A stretch of 64,000 nucleotides of DNA, taken from positions 21,875-85,874 of the forward strand of contig NZ_JANCPR020000039.1 of the NCBI RefSeq assembly GCF_028657195.3, given 5' to 3'. The notes under the pieces are model-generated. The model had not been told where the DNA came from. It was given only the letters and a program-made list of their open reading frames with translations, and did no database searches. Positions 15,612 through 23,331 of this stretch are shown here, piece by piece (within the stretch, counting starts at the first letter, position 1; every line of letters starts with the position of its first letter). The DNA is from Streptomyces iconiensis. Lineage in GTDB: Bacteria; Actinomycetota; Actinomycetes; Streptomycetales; Streptomycetaceae. The translations under genes and the position numbers were made by a program.

Positions 15612-17279
15612 ATGAATCGGTCCCGGTCGGCCGGGGGGCGCAGGTCCGCGATGCGCGAGCGGGTGGAGCGCGGTTTCCACGCCGTCGACGACCGGCTGCC
15701 GGTGGCCAACGGGAGCCGGGCGCTGCTGCGTAAGGCGTTTCCCGAGCACTGGTCGTTCCTGCTGGGCGAACTGGCGCTCTACAGCTTTCTCGTGCTGCTG
15801 CTGACCGGCACCTACCTCACGCTCTTCTTCGACCCCGACATGACGCAGACCCGCTACGCCGGGCCGTACGCGCCCCTGCGCGGCCAGGAGATGTCACAGG
15901 CGTACGCCTCGACGCTGGAGATCAGCTTCGAGGTGCGCGGCGGGCTGCTGATGCGCCAGGTGCACCACTGGGCGGCGCTGCTGTTCCTGAGCGCCATCGG
16001 CCTGCACATGCTGCGGGTCTTCTTCACCGGCGCCTTCCGCAAGCCGCGCGAGACGAACTGGCTGATCGGGGTGACCCTCTTCGTCCTGGCGCTGGTCGAG
16101 GGCTTCACCGGCTACTCGCTCCCCGACGACCTGCTCTCCGGTACGGGGCTGCGCATCGCGCAGGGCATCATGCTGTCGATCCCGGTGGTGGGCACCTATG
16201 TGGCGATGTTCGTCTTCGGCGGCGAGTACCCGGGACACGAGATCATCGAGCGGCTCTACCCGGTGCACATCCTCTTCGTACCCGGGCTGCTGCTCGCCCT
16301 GATCGCGGCACATCTGATCCTGGTGGTGGTGCTCAAACACACCCAGTGGTCGGGGCCGGGCAGAACCAACGCGAACGTGGTCGGGCACGCGATGTATCCG
16401 CAGTTCATGGCGCGCTCCACGGGTCTGTTCCTCACGCTCTTCGGGGTGCTGGTGCTGCTGGGCGGGCTGGCGCAGATCAACCCCGTGTGGAACTACGGGC
16501 CCTACCGCGCCGAGCAGGTCTCGACGGCCGCCCAGCCGGACTGGTACGTCGGATTCCTGGAGGGCTCGCTTCGGCTGATGCCGCCCTTCGAGACGGCGCT
16601 GTTCGGGCACACCGTCATGTGGAACGTGCTGGTGCCGGCCGTCGTCCTGCCCGGCCTGCTGTTCATGCTGCTGTACGCGTACCCGTTCTTCGAGAGGTGG
16701 GTGACGGGCGAGGACGGCACGCCCCACCTGTGCGACAGGCCCCGCAACCGCCCGGTACGTACGGGGCTCGGCGTCGCCGGGGTGACCTTCTACGGTGTGC
16801 TGCTGATCGCGGGGGGCAACGATGTCCTCGCCCACACCTTCGACCTGTCGCTGAACGCGCTGACGTGGACGCTGCGCGGCCTGCTGGTGGTGGCACCGCC
16901 TGCCGCTTTCCTGCTGACCAGGCACCTGGCCCTGGCCCTGCAGAGGCACGACGCCGAGCGGCTCGACGAGGGCGACGAGACCGGCAACGTACGGCAGTCG
17001 GTTGAGGGCACCTTCAGCGACGACCACCGGCCCCTCCCGCACGGGGAGAAGTACCGGCTGACGGCGCAGTCCTTCCCCCGGCCCCTCGGCGCCGACCCGG
17101 AGCGCGGACAGAGCCGAATGCGGGCGGCGTTCAGCCGCTGGTACTACCGCGACGCATCGCTGCCCGAGGAGAGCGGGGCCATCAGCAGGCAGCGCGCCGG
17201 CACGCGTGAGGACGGCGGCCGGGTCACGGCCGGGCCCGCGCGTACTGGAAGACGAAGCCGGCCACGGCGGCCCCGGTGA
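15612..17279 (+). CDS. Cytochrome b subunit of a bc1-type complex (stand-alone QcrB paralogue)
   Basis: A 555-residue membrane protein with AAGGAGGG 5-12 nt before ATG 15612. Haem ligands are present: RQVHHWAALLFLSAIGLHML gives His near 117 and 131, and HILFVPGLLLALIAAHLIL gives His near 218 and 233. NPVWNYGPY and the quinol-site region LMPPFE are also actinobacterial QcrB-like. The last ~100 residues are a charged tail ending in Arg/Pro-rich sequence that overlaps the convergent oxidase subunit IV gene by 56 bp. No Rieske (qcrA) or dihaem cytochrome c (qcrC) gene is adjacent, so it is an extra copy that must share partners or work alone. Confidence 0.88.
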   Translation: MNRSRSAGGRRSAMRERVERGFHAVDDRLPVANGSRALLRKAFPEHWSFLLGELALYSFLVLLLTGTYLTLFFDPDMTQTRYAGPYAPLRGQEMSQAYASTLEISFEVRGGLLMRQVHHWAALLFLSAIGLHMLRVFFTGAFRKPRETNWLIGVTLFVLALVEGFTGYSLPDDLLSGTGLRIAQGIMLSIPVVGTYVAMFVFGGEYPGHEIIERLYPVHILFVPGLLLALIAAHLILVVVLKHTQWSGPGRTNANVVGHAMYPQFMARSTGLFLTLFGVLVLLGGLAQINPVWNYGPYRAEQVSTAAQPDWYVGFLEGSLRLMPPFETALFGHTVMWNVLVPAVVLPGLLFMLLYAYPFFERWVTGEDGTPHLCDRPRNRPVRTGLGVAGVTFYGVLLIAGGNDVLAHTFDLSLNALTWTLRGLLVVAPPAAFLLTRHLALALQRHDAERLDEGDETGNVRQSVEGTFSDDHRPLPHGEKYRLTAQSFPRPLGADPERGQSRMRAAFSRWYYRDASLPEESGAISRQRAGTREDGGRVTAGPARTGRRSRPRRPR

Positions 17280-17613
17280 TCCCGATCCCGATCACCGCGA
17301 GCCACAGTCCGAACACGATGCCGGTGGCCGTCGTCGCCGCACCGAACGCGAGGGTCACAGGCCAGGCGCTGCGGGGCGGGAAGAAGTCCAACGGGCCGCC
17401 CCGCTCCCTGATTTCGCCGCTCTTGCGGTCCTCGGGCCTCCTGCCGCGCCGCCTGTACTGCATGCCGAGGAAGAACGCGACGAGGCTCGCCATCAAGAAG
17501 GCGATGAACACGGCCGAGGTCCCCGCCGGATCCTCCGCGTACAGCCCGTAGGGGACGGTGACGCAGGCGAAGAAGACCGCGACACCGGCGAAGAGAATGG
17601 CCTCCGCCTTCAT
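17224..17613 (-). CDS. Actinobacterial cytochrome c oxidase subunit IV (CtaF-like)
   Basis: A 129-residue protein starting at ATG 17613, which overlaps the subunit I stop as ATGA. It has four hydrophobic segments: AILFAGVAVFFACVTVPYGL, AVFIAFLMASLVAFFLG, WPVTLAFGAATTATGIVFGL, and IGITGAAVAGFVFQYA. The order subunit I then subunit IV in one transcript matches the ctaDF arrangement of actinobacteria. The intracellular loop ERGGPLDFFPPRSAWP is the family signature. Confidence 0.85.
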   Translation of the reverse strand: MKAEAILFAGVAVFFACVTVPYGLYAEDPAGTSAVFIAFLMASLVAFFLGMQYRRRGRRPEDRKSGEIRERGGPLDFFPPRSAWPVTLAFGAATTATGIVFGLWLAVIGIGITGAAVAGFVFQYARARP

Positions 17614-19451
17614 GACGGCCTCCGCTGCGACCCGGCGTCGTCCGCCTCGCGGCCCGCGGCGTCCGGAGCCGGAACCCCAGGACCGCGCGCGCCTCCGCCC
17701 ACGCCCACGCCCGTGCCTCCACCGCCTCCGCCCGCGCCTTCTCCGGCCCCGCTTCCACCGGCCAGGTCGGCGTCCAGGCCGGCGCCGGAGTCCGTCCCGG
17801 AGGGGAAGCGCGCGGAGTCCGCCGGCCTCACCCCCTCGCTTTCCGGCGCCCCCGGCGCGACGATCGCGATCCGTTCGTCGGCTTCCGGATGGCGCAGCGA
17901 GAAGGTGGGCGAGTCGGAACGGATGCGGGGCAGCGCGTGGAAGTTGTGCCGCGGGGGAGGGCAGGAGGTCGCCCACTCCAGAGAGCGGCCGTAGCCCCAG
18001 GGGTCGTCCTCGGTGACCTTCTCCGCGTGGGTCGTGGTCCACCACACGTTGTAGACGAAGACCAGTGTGGAGACGCCCAGAAGGAAGGCGCCCAGCGAGG
18101 AGACGGTGTTGAGCGCCGTGAAACCGTCGGCCGGCAGATAGTCGGCGTAACGGCGCGGCATGCCCTCGGCACCCAGCCAGTGCTGCACGAGAAACGTGAC
18201 CTGGAAGCCCACCAGGGTCAGCCAGAAGTGCACCTTGCCGAGGCCCTCGTTGAGCATGCGTCCGGTCAGCTTCGGCCACCAGAAGTAGAAGCCGCCGAAC
18301 ATGGCGAAGACCACCGTGCCGAAGAGCACGTAATGCAGGTGGGCGACGATGAAATAGCTGTCCGTCGCGTGGAAGTCCAGCGGCGGCGAGGCGATCAGTA
18401 CGCCGCTGAGTCCGCCGAGCAGGAAGGTGACGAGGAAGCCGATGCCCCACAGCATCGGCGTCTCGAAACTCAGCGAACCCCTCCACAGGGTGCCGATCCA
18501 GTTGAAGAACTTCACCCCCGTAGGCACCGCGATCAGGAACGAGGTGAGGGAGAAGAAGGGCAGCAGCACGCCCCCCGTCGCGAACATGTGATGGGCCCAC
18601 ACCACGGCGGAGAGCATCGTGATGGCGGCGGTCGCACCGACCAGACCGATATAGCCGAAGAGCGGTTTACGGCTGAAGACGGGGAAGATCTCGCTGACGA
18701 TCCCGAAGAACGGAAGCGCGACGATATAGACCTCCGGGTGCCCGAAGAACCAGAAGAGGTGCTGCCACAGAAGTGCGCCACCGTTCGCGGGATCGTAGAT
18801 GTGCGCCCCGAATTTACGGTCCGCCTCCATCGCGAACAGGGCAGCGGAGAGCACGGGGAAGGCGAACAGCGCAAGAATCGACGTGAACAGCACGTTCCAG
18901 GTGAACAGCGGCATCCGGAACATCGTCATTCCCGGCGCACGCAGACAGATGATGGTCGTGATGAAGTTGACGGCGCCGAGGATGGTGCTCAGCCCTGAGA
19001 CGATCAGCCCCATGGTCCACAGATCACCGCCCGTACCCGGCGAGTACTTGGGTCCGTGCAGCGGCGCATAGGCGAACCAGCCGAAGTCCGCCGCGCCTTG
19101 AGCGGTGAGCAGGCCCCCCACGACCATCAGGCCACCGAACAGGTACACCCAGTAGGTGAAGGCGTTCAGCCGGGGAAAGGCCACATCCGGCGCTCCGATC
19201 TGCAGCGGCATGATGGCGTTGGCGAAACCGGCGAACAGAGGCGTGGCGAACAGCAGCATCATGATGGTGCCGTGCACGGTGAAGAGCTGGTTGTACTGCT
19301 CGTGCGAGAACAACTGCATATGGGGCCTGGCCAGCTCGGCCCTCATCAGCAAGGCCATGAGGCCGGCCCCGGCGAAGAAACAGAAAGATGTGACGAGATA
19401 GAGATTGCCAATCACTTTGTGATCGGTCGTCGTCAGCCAGCGCAGCACCAT
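17610..19451 (-). CDS. ctaD: Cytochrome c oxidase subunit I (CtaD paralogue)
   Basis: A 613-residue haem-copper oxidase subunit I, the catalytic core reducing O2 to water. It starts LRWLTTTDHKVIGNLYLV. The low-spin haem ligand is in FTVHGTIMMLL. WFFGHPEVYIVALPFFG carries the CuB His and crosslinked Tyr (HPEVY) and the K-channel start. VWAHHMFATG gives the CuB His pair, and VAHLHYVLFG gives the haem a/a3 ligands, so all key residues are present. The last ~100 residues are a Gly/Ala-rich low-complexity tail with no known role. Subunit II and III genes are absent, as is usual for a second ctaDF locus in Streptomyces. Confidence 0.92.
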   Translation of the reverse strand: MVLRWLTTTDHKVIGNLYLVTSFCFFAGAGLMALLMRAELARPHMQLFSHEQYNQLFTVHGTIMMLLFATPLFAGFANAIMPLQIGAPDVAFPRLNAFTYWVYLFGGLMVVGGLLTAQGAADFGWFAYAPLHGPKYSPGTGGDLWTMGLIVSGLSTILGAVNFITTIICLRAPGMTMFRMPLFTWNVLFTSILALFAFPVLSAALFAMEADRKFGAHIYDPANGGALLWQHLFWFFGHPEVYIVALPFFGIVSEIFPVFSRKPLFGYIGLVGATAAITMLSAVVWAHHMFATGGVLLPFFSLTSFLIAVPTGVKFFNWIGTLWRGSLSFETPMLWGIGFLVTFLLGGLSGVLIASPPLDFHATDSYFIVAHLHYVLFGTVVFAMFGGFYFWWPKLTGRMLNEGLGKVHFWLTLVGFQVTFLVQHWLGAEGMPRRYADYLPADGFTALNTVSSLGAFLLGVSTLVFVYNVWWTTTHAEKVTEDDPWGYGRSLEWATSCPPPRHNFHALPRIRSDSPTFSLRHPEADERIAIVAPGAPESEGVRPADSARFPSGTDSGAGLDADLAGGSGAGEGAGGGGGGTGVGVGGGARGPGVPAPDAAGREADDAGSQRRPS

Positions 19452-19635
19452 TCAACTGTCTCCGTCCGGAACGCCTCGGGACTGCTTCCGCGACAGAAGT
19501 AGCCTTCCTCGGCGGCCGGAAACCGCTCGGCGGCGAGATGAACACCCCTGCATGAGAACCACGCCGGGGCGGCTCAGCGAGGGCGGTACCCGCGTCACCC
19601 GCACGGCCGCGTGCGGTGCGGCTGGCCGCTGGGCG

Positions 19636-20028
19636 CTAGTCGCTCAATTCCGCCTTGCCGAAGAAGGTGGCGTATCCGGAGGGCAGCTGGCTGATGAGGT
19701 GGTTGAGTTCCCCTCCGCTGACGGAGTCGGCCAGCGTGGAGAGCACCGCGCTCGCGTCCCATTCGGCGGTGCGGGTGTGCGCGCCCGTGCGTTCGGCGAC
19801 CCGGTGCAGGAATTCCTCCACTCCGAAGGTTTCCGGGGCGCCGCCGTCCTGCCTCGCGACGCTCTCGCCGAGTTCCCCGGGCAACTGCGCCGCCAGGTCG
19901 TTGGCTTCCGGCGCTGTGATACGGACTCCGAGTACCGCGAGGACATCGCGGGTGACCTTCGCTGCCTCTTCTTGGCCGGCGTACTCGCCGCGCTCGCGGA
20001 CCCGGGCCAGGAATTCGTCTTCACGCAT
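19636..20028 (-). CDS. DUF2267 family protein
   Basis: A 130-residue protein starting MREDEFLARVRERGEY at ATG 20028. It is made of two similar alpha-helical repeats, GQEEAAKVTRDVLAVLGVRI...LAAQLPGELGE and DASAVLSTLADSVSGGELNHLISQLP, the DUF2267 pattern. The biochemical role of the family is unknown. It is monocistronic, on the same strand as and downstream of nothing obvious. Confidence 0.75.
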   Translation of the reverse strand: MREDEFLARVRERGEYAGQEEAAKVTRDVLAVLGVRITAPEANDLAAQLPGELGESVARQDGGAPETFGVEEFLHRVAERTGAHTRTAEWDASAVLSTLADSVSGGELNHLISQLPSGYATFFGKAELSD

Positions 20029-20532
20029 AGGGGCGCCCCACAGCTTCGACGTTCGTCCGACCCGCGCAGAGGTTCCCTGGGCACCCGCGTACGAAACCCG
20101 GCAAACGGCCGGAGGGGACTCTCCTGAACGGCCGACGCTGGCTCGGCCCGGCCCGGCAGGGGGAGGCACATCGTTCCGGGCAGCCGATGCCGTGTCACCG
20201 CGGCGATGCGAGGTTCGGGGCATGACGGTCCGGGCGACCGGCGGCCCGGTAAGCCCCTGGGGCCAGGTCTTCCCGCGCCGGGCGCCATGGCTGCGTGGCC
20301 GACCCGTCCCCCACTGGCTCCCCCCTGGCCCCGCAACGAACCTGACCCTCAGCCCTGCGGCCCCCGGACTGACGACGAACCACGGGCCAATTGGCGCGAC
20401 GAGCCGCGAGCACGTGTCGGTTTACGAGAAGCTGTGACAACTCCGGGCGGAGCAGTGCCGGCGCCGGTGCCGGTGCCGGTGCGGGGGTTGGGGCGGGCGC
20501 CGGGTGGCGTTGAGGTGTTCAGGGAGGCCGCA
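20029..20532. other. Gene-free divergent region
   Basis: A 504-bp divergent intergenic space between the DUF2267 gene and the SnoaL-like gene. Nothing in it is recognisable; a GCCGGTGCCGGTGCCGGTGC microsatellite lies near 20460. Longer frames that cross it lack ribosome-binding sites and protein-like composition. Confidence 0.4.
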
Positions 20533-21033
20533 GTGTCGAGGACGGCGCAGGAGATCTTCGAGAGTTACGTATACGCCGGTGCCGTGAGCCGGGATGCCGA
20601 TGCCCTTGCCGCGCATTTCACCGTGGACGGCGTCTTCGAGGCACCGCTCATGCCGGACGGCGCCGCGTTCCCCAGGCGGTTGGTGGGCCGGGAGGAGATC
20701 CGTAGCGGCATGGCGGCGTACTACGAGCGACAGGCGCGCGAGAACCGTGCGAACCGTGCGCCGAATCTGTCGAAGTCGGGATACGTGCTCCACACCACCT
20801 CCGACCCGGAGGTGTTCATCGCCGAGATCGACACCGTTTTCGACGGGGAGGAAACGGTCTTCGACGGGGAGGGAACGGTCTTCGGCGGGGAGGGAACGGT
20901 CTTCGACGGGGAGGGAACGGTCTTCGGCGGGGCGGGAGGAGACGTGACCGTTTCGCTGGTACAGATCTTCCGCGTACGCGACGGGAAGATCGCCCGGCTG
21001 CGGGACTACTTCGCGCCGGAGCTGATGAGCTGA
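20533..21033 (+). CDS. SnoaL/NTF2-like protein with in-frame heptapeptide repeat insertion
   Basis: A 166-residue protein from GTG 20533, 5 nt after AGGGAGG (20521-20527). It shows the SnoaL-like cone fold: an N-terminal helix (AQEIFESYVYAGAVSRDADAL), AHFTVDGVFEAPLMP, LVGREEIRSGMAAYY, and the last strands SLVQIFRVRDGKIARLRDYF. Between the strands EVFIAEIDTVF and DVTVSLVQIF lie five copies of a seven-residue unit (T-V-F-D/G-G-E/A-G), encoded by 21-bp repeats. Related proteins would pass directly from one strand to the next here. Enzymatic or ligand-binding role unknown. Confidence 0.78.
   Translation: MSRTAQEIFESYVYAGAVSRDADALAAHFTVDGVFEAPLMPDGAAFPRRLVGREEIRSGMAAYYERQARENRANRAPNLSKSGYVLHTTSDPEVFIAEIDTVFDGEETVFDGEGTVFGGEGTVFDGEGTVFGGAGGDVTVSLVQIFRVRDGKIARLRDYFAPELMS
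20833..20937 (+). repeat. Five 21-bp tandem repeats inside the SnoaL-like gene
   Basis: The unit ACGGTCTTCGACGGGGAGGGA, with single-base changes, is repeated five times without interruption and in frame, adding 35 residues. The second and fourth copies are identical. Confidence 0.95.
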
Positions 21034-21091
21034 CGCTTCCTCGACCGGCGGCGCCGTCCCCGCAGGTCGCCCGGAACCTTCGGCGCCAACG

Positions 21092-21535
21092 GTGAGAACC
21101 GGATCTGACCCGCGCGTGGTTCCAGGTCCGTCAGCCGCCGGTGGTACACGCTGCGGCCCGGGGTGGCTCATGGTCCTCGACGAGCCCTCGGCCGGCCTGG
21201 ACGCGGCAGCGGAACACGAGATCCACACCTCTCTGCGGGAGCACCGAGGGGCCCGTACGAGCCTGCTCATCTCGCACCGCCTCGGCAACCTGCGGGACGC
21301 CGACACCATCGCGGTCCTCACCGACGGAAAGGTCGTCGAACAGGGCGACCACGCCGCCCTGATGGCGTCCGGCGGCCGGTACGCGCAACTGTTAGCGCTC
21401 CAGGCGACGGGCTACCGGCAGGAGCCGGACGAACGTACGTCCCCGGGCGAACGTACGCCGCCGGGCGAACGCACGTCCCCGAGTGAACGTATGCCGCCGA
21501 GCGAACCGACCACCGTGGGAGCAGCCGACCAATGA
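21092..21535 (+). pseudogene. Remnant of an ABC transporter ATP-binding domain
   Basis: Only the C-terminal third of a nucleotide-binding domain is present: Walker B LMVLDEPSAGLDAA near residue 26, the switch LLISHRL, and DTIAVLTDGKVVEQGDHAAL with the terminal YAQLLALQATGY of an HlyB/MsbA-type exporter. Walker A, the Q-loop and the LSGG signature are missing, and they are not found in other frames upstream, so the 5' part was deleted. Homology starts near 21160. The tail carries an 18-bp repeat array. The stop overlaps the start of the S26 peptidase (ATGA), a sign that an intact exporter gene was once co-translated with it. Confidence 0.75.
21431..21502 (+). repeat. Four 18-bp tandem repeats in the ABC remnant tail
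   Basis: The units GAACG(T/C)A(C/T)G(T/C)C(C/G)CCG(G/A)G(C/T) encode ERTSPG, ERTPPG, ERTSPS and ERMPPS. Copies alternate between two variants. Confidence 0.9.
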
Positions 21536-22119
21536 CCACGACGACTCCGGTGATGGCGCGGCCGGCCCCTCCCGTAACCACGGTTCTCGGCTCGCGTGGC
21601 GTGCCCGGCGTACTCAGCGCGCTCGGCGTACGCAGTGCGCTCGGCGTACTCGGTGCGCTCGGAGTGGCCGCCACCGCCGTGCTCGCCCGCCGGGCGCTGG
21701 TGTCCGTGACGGTGCGCGGCCGGAGCATGGAGCCCGCCTACCGCGACGGTGACCGTGTACTGGTGCTGCGCGCCCGCAGGCTCTCAACCGGCCGGGTCGT
21801 TGTCGCGGAGAGGCCAGGTCACGGGCACGTCTGGCCCGGACCAGCCCTGAGCCCTGGTGCACGGGCCACGGCGGTGGCGGAGCGCCAGTGGATGATCAAA
21901 CGCGTGGGCGCACTGCCGGGAGAGCCCCACGCTCCTGACCTCGGCGAGAGCGGCGAGGTCCCCGGGCATGTGCCGTCCGGGCGCCTCGTCCTGCTCGGCG
22001 ACAACCCTCAACACAGCGTCGACTCCCGCCAGTTGGGGTACTTCCCCGCAGAACGGGTCTTGGGAGTGGTACTGCTCACCCGCCCCCGCGCGCGCTCCGC
22101 CGCACCACCCTCCGTGTAA
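21532..22119 (+). CDS. S26-family signal peptidase
   Basis: A 195-residue membrane-anchored serine/lysine protease. A single N-terminal hydrophobic segment (about 24-53) is built partly from an 18-bp repeat. The nucleophile box VRGRSMEPAYRDGDRVLVLR has Ser near residue 65. The general-base segment QWMIKRVGALPGE has the Lys. LLGDNPQHSVDSRQLGYFP is the conserved GDN-S-DSR box. All catalytic elements are present, so it is probably active, unlike the ABC remnant it overlaps. Small S26 peptidases next to an exporter often process or export a peptide; no precursor peptide is visible here. The housekeeping lepB genes are elsewhere. Confidence 0.85.
   Translation: MTTTTPVMARPAPPVTTVLGSRGVPGVLSALGVRSALGVLGALGVAATAVLARRALVSVTVRGRSMEPAYRDGDRVLVLRARRLSTGRVVVAERPGHGHVWPGPALSPGARATAVAERQWMIKRVGALPGEPHAPDLGESGEVPGHVPSGRLVLLGDNPQHSVDSRQLGYFPAERVLGVVLLTRPRARSAAPPSV
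21607..21660 (+). repeat. Three 18-bp tandem repeats in the S26 peptidase anchor
   Basis: GGCGTACTCAGCGCGCTC and two close variants follow one another and encode GVLSAL, GVRSAL and GVLGAL in the membrane segment. Confidence 0.85.
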
Positions 22120-22220
22120 GAGCGTCGTCGCCGGCTCGTCGTCCGGGCCGCCCGCGGTGGCGGTCAGCCCGGCCGGCCCGCCGCCGACCACCCACCGGAA
22201 CGGCTCGGATTCCGGCGGGT

Positions 22221-23321
22221 TCACGGGTTGACCACCGCCATCCAGATCGGCTCCGTACGCGACTGCAACGCGGCCATCGCGGGCCCGACCTCGGTGAGCG
22301 GGAAGCGATGGGAGATCAACTGCTCGGCGCGCAACGTGCCTTGGCGCAGCAGATCGAGCACCTGCCGGGCATCGGCCCGGGTGCACGCGCGCGTGCCGAT
22401 GATCCGCCAGCAGTTCACCATGAGCACACTCGGAGGTATCAGCAGCGGTGTCCCGTTCGCTCCCATGTGGACGAGTGCGCCGCCCGTGGCGAGCGCGGCG
22501 AGCGCCTGGGCCGATGCCGGCCCCTCCGGTACGAAGTCGAGTACGGCGTCGGCACCTTCAGGGGCCAGCTCGCGCAGCCCACGAGTCAGACCCTGGGTGT
22601 CCGCCCAGTCCTCTGGCAGCTCGTCGAGGGCGAGGGTGTCCACGGACATTGGGCCGGCCAACGGCCGTACGGCCGCCAGCCGTTCGGCGCTGCGCCCGAC
22701 CAGTATCAGACGGGCGACACCGAAGTGCGCCGCGAGTTTCACGGTGGCCGTGCCCATCGTGCCGGTCGCCGCTGTGACCACGAGCGTCCCGCCGAGCGGT
22801 GGCTGCGCCAGCTTCAGGGCACGTACGGCATTGGCGAGATCGTGCACCTTGGCGCCCACGTCGAAGCTCACGGCGCCGGGCAGCTCGTCGATCAGCCAGT
22901 GGGGTACGCACACGTACTCGGCCAGCGCGCCGTCGTGGTACGCGTCGTACAGCGGCGTCGGCACGTCACCGAAGGCCGCGTGCCCGATCATCGCCTGTTG
23001 CGGACACATCATGTCGCGGTCGCTGCGGCAGTACGTACAGGAACGGCAGTTGAGGTTCGGATGCACCCGTACGCGTGCGCCAACGGACACGTCCTCCACC
23101 TCGGCCCCCACCGCCGCCACCGTGCCCGCCGCCTCGTGGCCGAGCGTCGTCGGCAGATGCCGGAAGGCGCCCAAGGCCAGCAGCCGCGTCATTCCAGGAG
23201 CCAGACCGGCCGAGGCGACCTTGACGAGAACGTCCTGAGAACCTGGCTCGGGGACAGCGGTCTTCGCCAACTCCGGCGCGGCGGCGCCCTTCTGGACGCG
23301 TGCGGCCAACATCGAGGTCAT
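22221..23321 (-). CDS. Medium-chain dehydrogenase/reductase with structural zinc lobe but no catalytic zinc cysteine
   Basis: A 366-residue MDR-superfamily protein. The GroES-like domain contains LGHEAAGTVAAVG and the structural zinc site CRSCTYCRSDRDMMC (four Cys). The Rossmann domain has TAATGTMGTATVKLAAHFG. Where zinc alcohol dehydrogenases have the first catalytic Cys, this protein reads GLAPGMTRL, and no Cys appears at the second catalytic position (VSFDVGAKVHDL), so catalytic zinc is probably not bound. It starts 10 nt after the bicupin gene and is surely in the same transcript. The enzyme could reduce or oxidise the cupin's substrate or product (inference). Confidence 0.82.
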   Translation of the reverse strand: MTSMLAARVQKGAAAPELAKTAVPEPGSQDVLVKVASAGLAPGMTRLLALGAFRHLPTTLGHEAAGTVAAVGAEVEDVSVGARVRVHPNLNCRSCTYCRSDRDMMCPQQAMIGHAAFGDVPTPLYDAYHDGALAEYVCVPHWLIDELPGAVSFDVGAKVHDLANAVRALKLAQPPLGGTLVVTAATGTMGTATVKLAAHFGVARLILVGRSAERLAAVRPLAGPMSVDTLALDELPEDWADTQGLTRGLRELAPEGADAVLDFVPEGPASAQALAALATGGALVHMGANGTPLLIPPSVLMVNCWRIIGTRACTRADARQVLDLLRQGTLRAEQLISHRFPLTEVGPAMAALQSRTEPIWMAVVNP

Positions 23322-23331
23322 GTGCGGCTCC

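Noticed and set aside
15894..17042. Long minus-strand frame (382 codons) opposite the cytochrome b gene
   Set aside because: It is a GC-rich shadow of a clear membrane protein. Its translation is Arg/His/Gln-rich and shows no domain.
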